DNA from: Thermohalobaculum sp964576075
Lineage (GTDB): Bacteria; Pseudomonadota; Alphaproteobacteria; Rhodobacterales; Rhodobacteraceae
Length of the DNA stretch: 5,467 nt
Direction: 5' to 3'
Assembly (NCBI GenBank): GCA_964576075.1
Contig: CAZNTX010000142.1
Span: 1 to 5,467, forward strand
Part shown: positions 4,751-5,467 of the stretch, in pieces
Numbering within the stretch: position 1 is the stretch's first letter
How the letters are laid out: each line of letters begins with the position of its first letter
Position numbers and translations under genes: made by a program
Notes under the pieces: generated by a model
Told to the model about the DNA's origin: nothing
Seen by the model: only the letters and a program-made list of their open reading frames with translations
Database searches by the model: none

Positions 4751-5467
4751 ATGCCCAAGCGCACCGACATCCACTCCATCCTCATCATCGGCGCCGGGCC
4801 CATCGTGATCGGGCAGGCCTGCGAGTTCGACTATTCCGGCGCCCAGGCCTGCAAGGCGCTGCGCGAGGAGGGCTACCGGGTGATCCTGGTGAACTCCAAC
4901 CCGGCGACGATCATGACCGATCCCGGCATGGCGGACGCGACCTATATCGAGCCGATCACCCCGGAGATGGTGGAGAAGATCATCGCCAAGGAGCGGCCGG
5001 ATGCGCTGTTGCCCACCATGGGCGGGCAGACCGGGCTCAACACCGCCATGGCGCTGGCCGACCGGGGCGTGCTCGAGACCTATGGCGTGGAGCTCATCGG
5101 CGCCAATCGCGAGGCGATCGAGCGCGCCGAGGACCGCAAGCTCTTCCGCGAGGCGATGGCGAAGATCGGGCTCGAGAACCCCGCGGCGACCATCGTGGCG
5201 GCCCCCCGGGTCGCCGGGGGCTTCGACATCCAGGCCGGGCTCGCCGAGGCGGAGGCCGCGCTCGGCACCGTGGGCCTGCCGGCGATCATCCGCCCGGCCT
5301 TCACCCTGGGCGGCACCGGCGGCGGCGTGGCCTACAACCGCGAGGACTATCTGAGGATCTGCCGGCAGGGGATGGAGGCCTCGCCGGTGGGGCAGATCCT
5401 CGTCGACGAATCGCTCCTCGGCTGGAAGGAGTTCGAGATGGAGGTGGTCCGCGACAAGGCGGACAAC
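4751..5467 (+). CDS. carB: Carbamoyl-phosphate synthase large subunit, N-terminal part
   Basis: CarB makes carbamoyl phosphate from bicarbonate, ATP and ammonia channelled from the small subunit CarA, feeding arginine and pyrimidine synthesis in the cytosol. The first 239 residues are present; the full protein is about 1,070-1,100 residues and runs off the right edge. The start MPKRTDI and following IIGAGPIVIGQACEF (12-26) are almost identical to E. coli CarB. Other conserved elements are VNSNPATIMTDP (47-58), LPTMGGQTGLN (87-97), Arg129 in EDRKLF, the ATP-grasp glycine loop FTLGGTGGG (184-192) with Arg181 before it, and DESLLGWKEFEMEVVRD (219-235). Relative to E. coli there are about 12 extra residues near 148-165, which I associate with alphaproteobacterial CarB. 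GGAGAG (4741-4746) lies 4 nt before the ATG. carA is not next to it on this side, as is common in alphaproteobacteria. Confidence 0.98.
   Translation, partial: MPKRTDIHSILIIGAGPIVIGQACEFDYSGAQACKALREEGYRVILVNSNPATIMTDPGMADATYIEPITPEMVEKIIAKERPDALLPTMGGQTGLNTAMALADRGVLETYGVELIGANREAIERAEDRKLFREAMAKIGLENPAATIVAAPRVAGGFDIQAGLAEAEAALGTVGLPAIIRPAFTLGGTGGGVAYNREDYLRICRQGMEASPVGQILVDESLLGWKEFEMEVVRDKADN

Noticed and set aside
4144..4803. A 219-codon minus-strand open frame spanning the carB upstream region
   Set aside because: It covers the carB promoter and start, overlaps the 115-residue gene out of frame, and is Arg/Ala-rich without motifs.
5001..5354. Open frames within carB on both strands (also 5080-5316 on the minus strand)
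   Set aside because: carB is unambiguous through this stretch in another frame; these are composition-driven shadows.

Overview
The window is chromosomal DNA from a G+C-rich bacterium, roughly two-thirds G+C by eye, with TTA, CTA and TCA codons nearly absent. Its proteins point to an alphaproteobacterium of the Rhodobacterales type. The solute-binding protein closely matches my memory of Rhodobacter capsulatus DctP, and CarB carries the short insert I associate with that group. The taxonomic call is inference from remembered sequences, not a database search.

Layout, right to left. A divergent intergenic region (4518-4750) separates carB, which runs rightward and is cut by the window edge (4751-5467), from a leftward series of genes. 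These are a 115-residue uncharacterised protein (4517-4170), a glutathione S-transferase family protein (4044-3406), and a complete C4-dicarboxylate-type TRAP transporter: dctP (3288-2287), dctQ (2235-1570) and dctM (1566-160). The last nine codons at the left edge (27-1) look like the start of another leftward gene with a good Shine-Dalgarno site.

The three TRAP genes form one unit. DctP is the periplasmic binding protein; DctQ and DctM are the membrane parts of a sodium- or proton-driven importer, probably for C4-dicarboxylates such as malate, succinate and fumarate. dctQ and dctM are 3 nt apart and presumably translationally coupled. A 9-bp G+C hairpin just after the dctP stop could let the binding protein be made in excess over the membrane subunits. 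No dctSR-type regulators are in the window. The gst and the 115-residue gene share the direction, but gaps of 117 and 125 nt with hairpins and -10-like motifs suggest they are separate units. CarB belongs to arginine and pyrimidine synthesis and has its own promoter.

Most of the window is ordinary housekeeping and transport DNA, and I see no clear new biological system. The points worth a second look are in the spacers: G+C stem-loops 1 to 8 nt after four stop codons, two mutually exclusive hairpins after dctM, a predicted 5'-end hairpin on dctP mRNA, an 11-bp motif shared upstream of gst and dctP, and an operator-like inverted repeat upstream of carB. The 115-residue protein also shows a faint PilZ-like signature. 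No RNA genes, mobile elements, CRISPR arrays or pseudogenes were seen, and there is no gene-free stretch over 300 bases.
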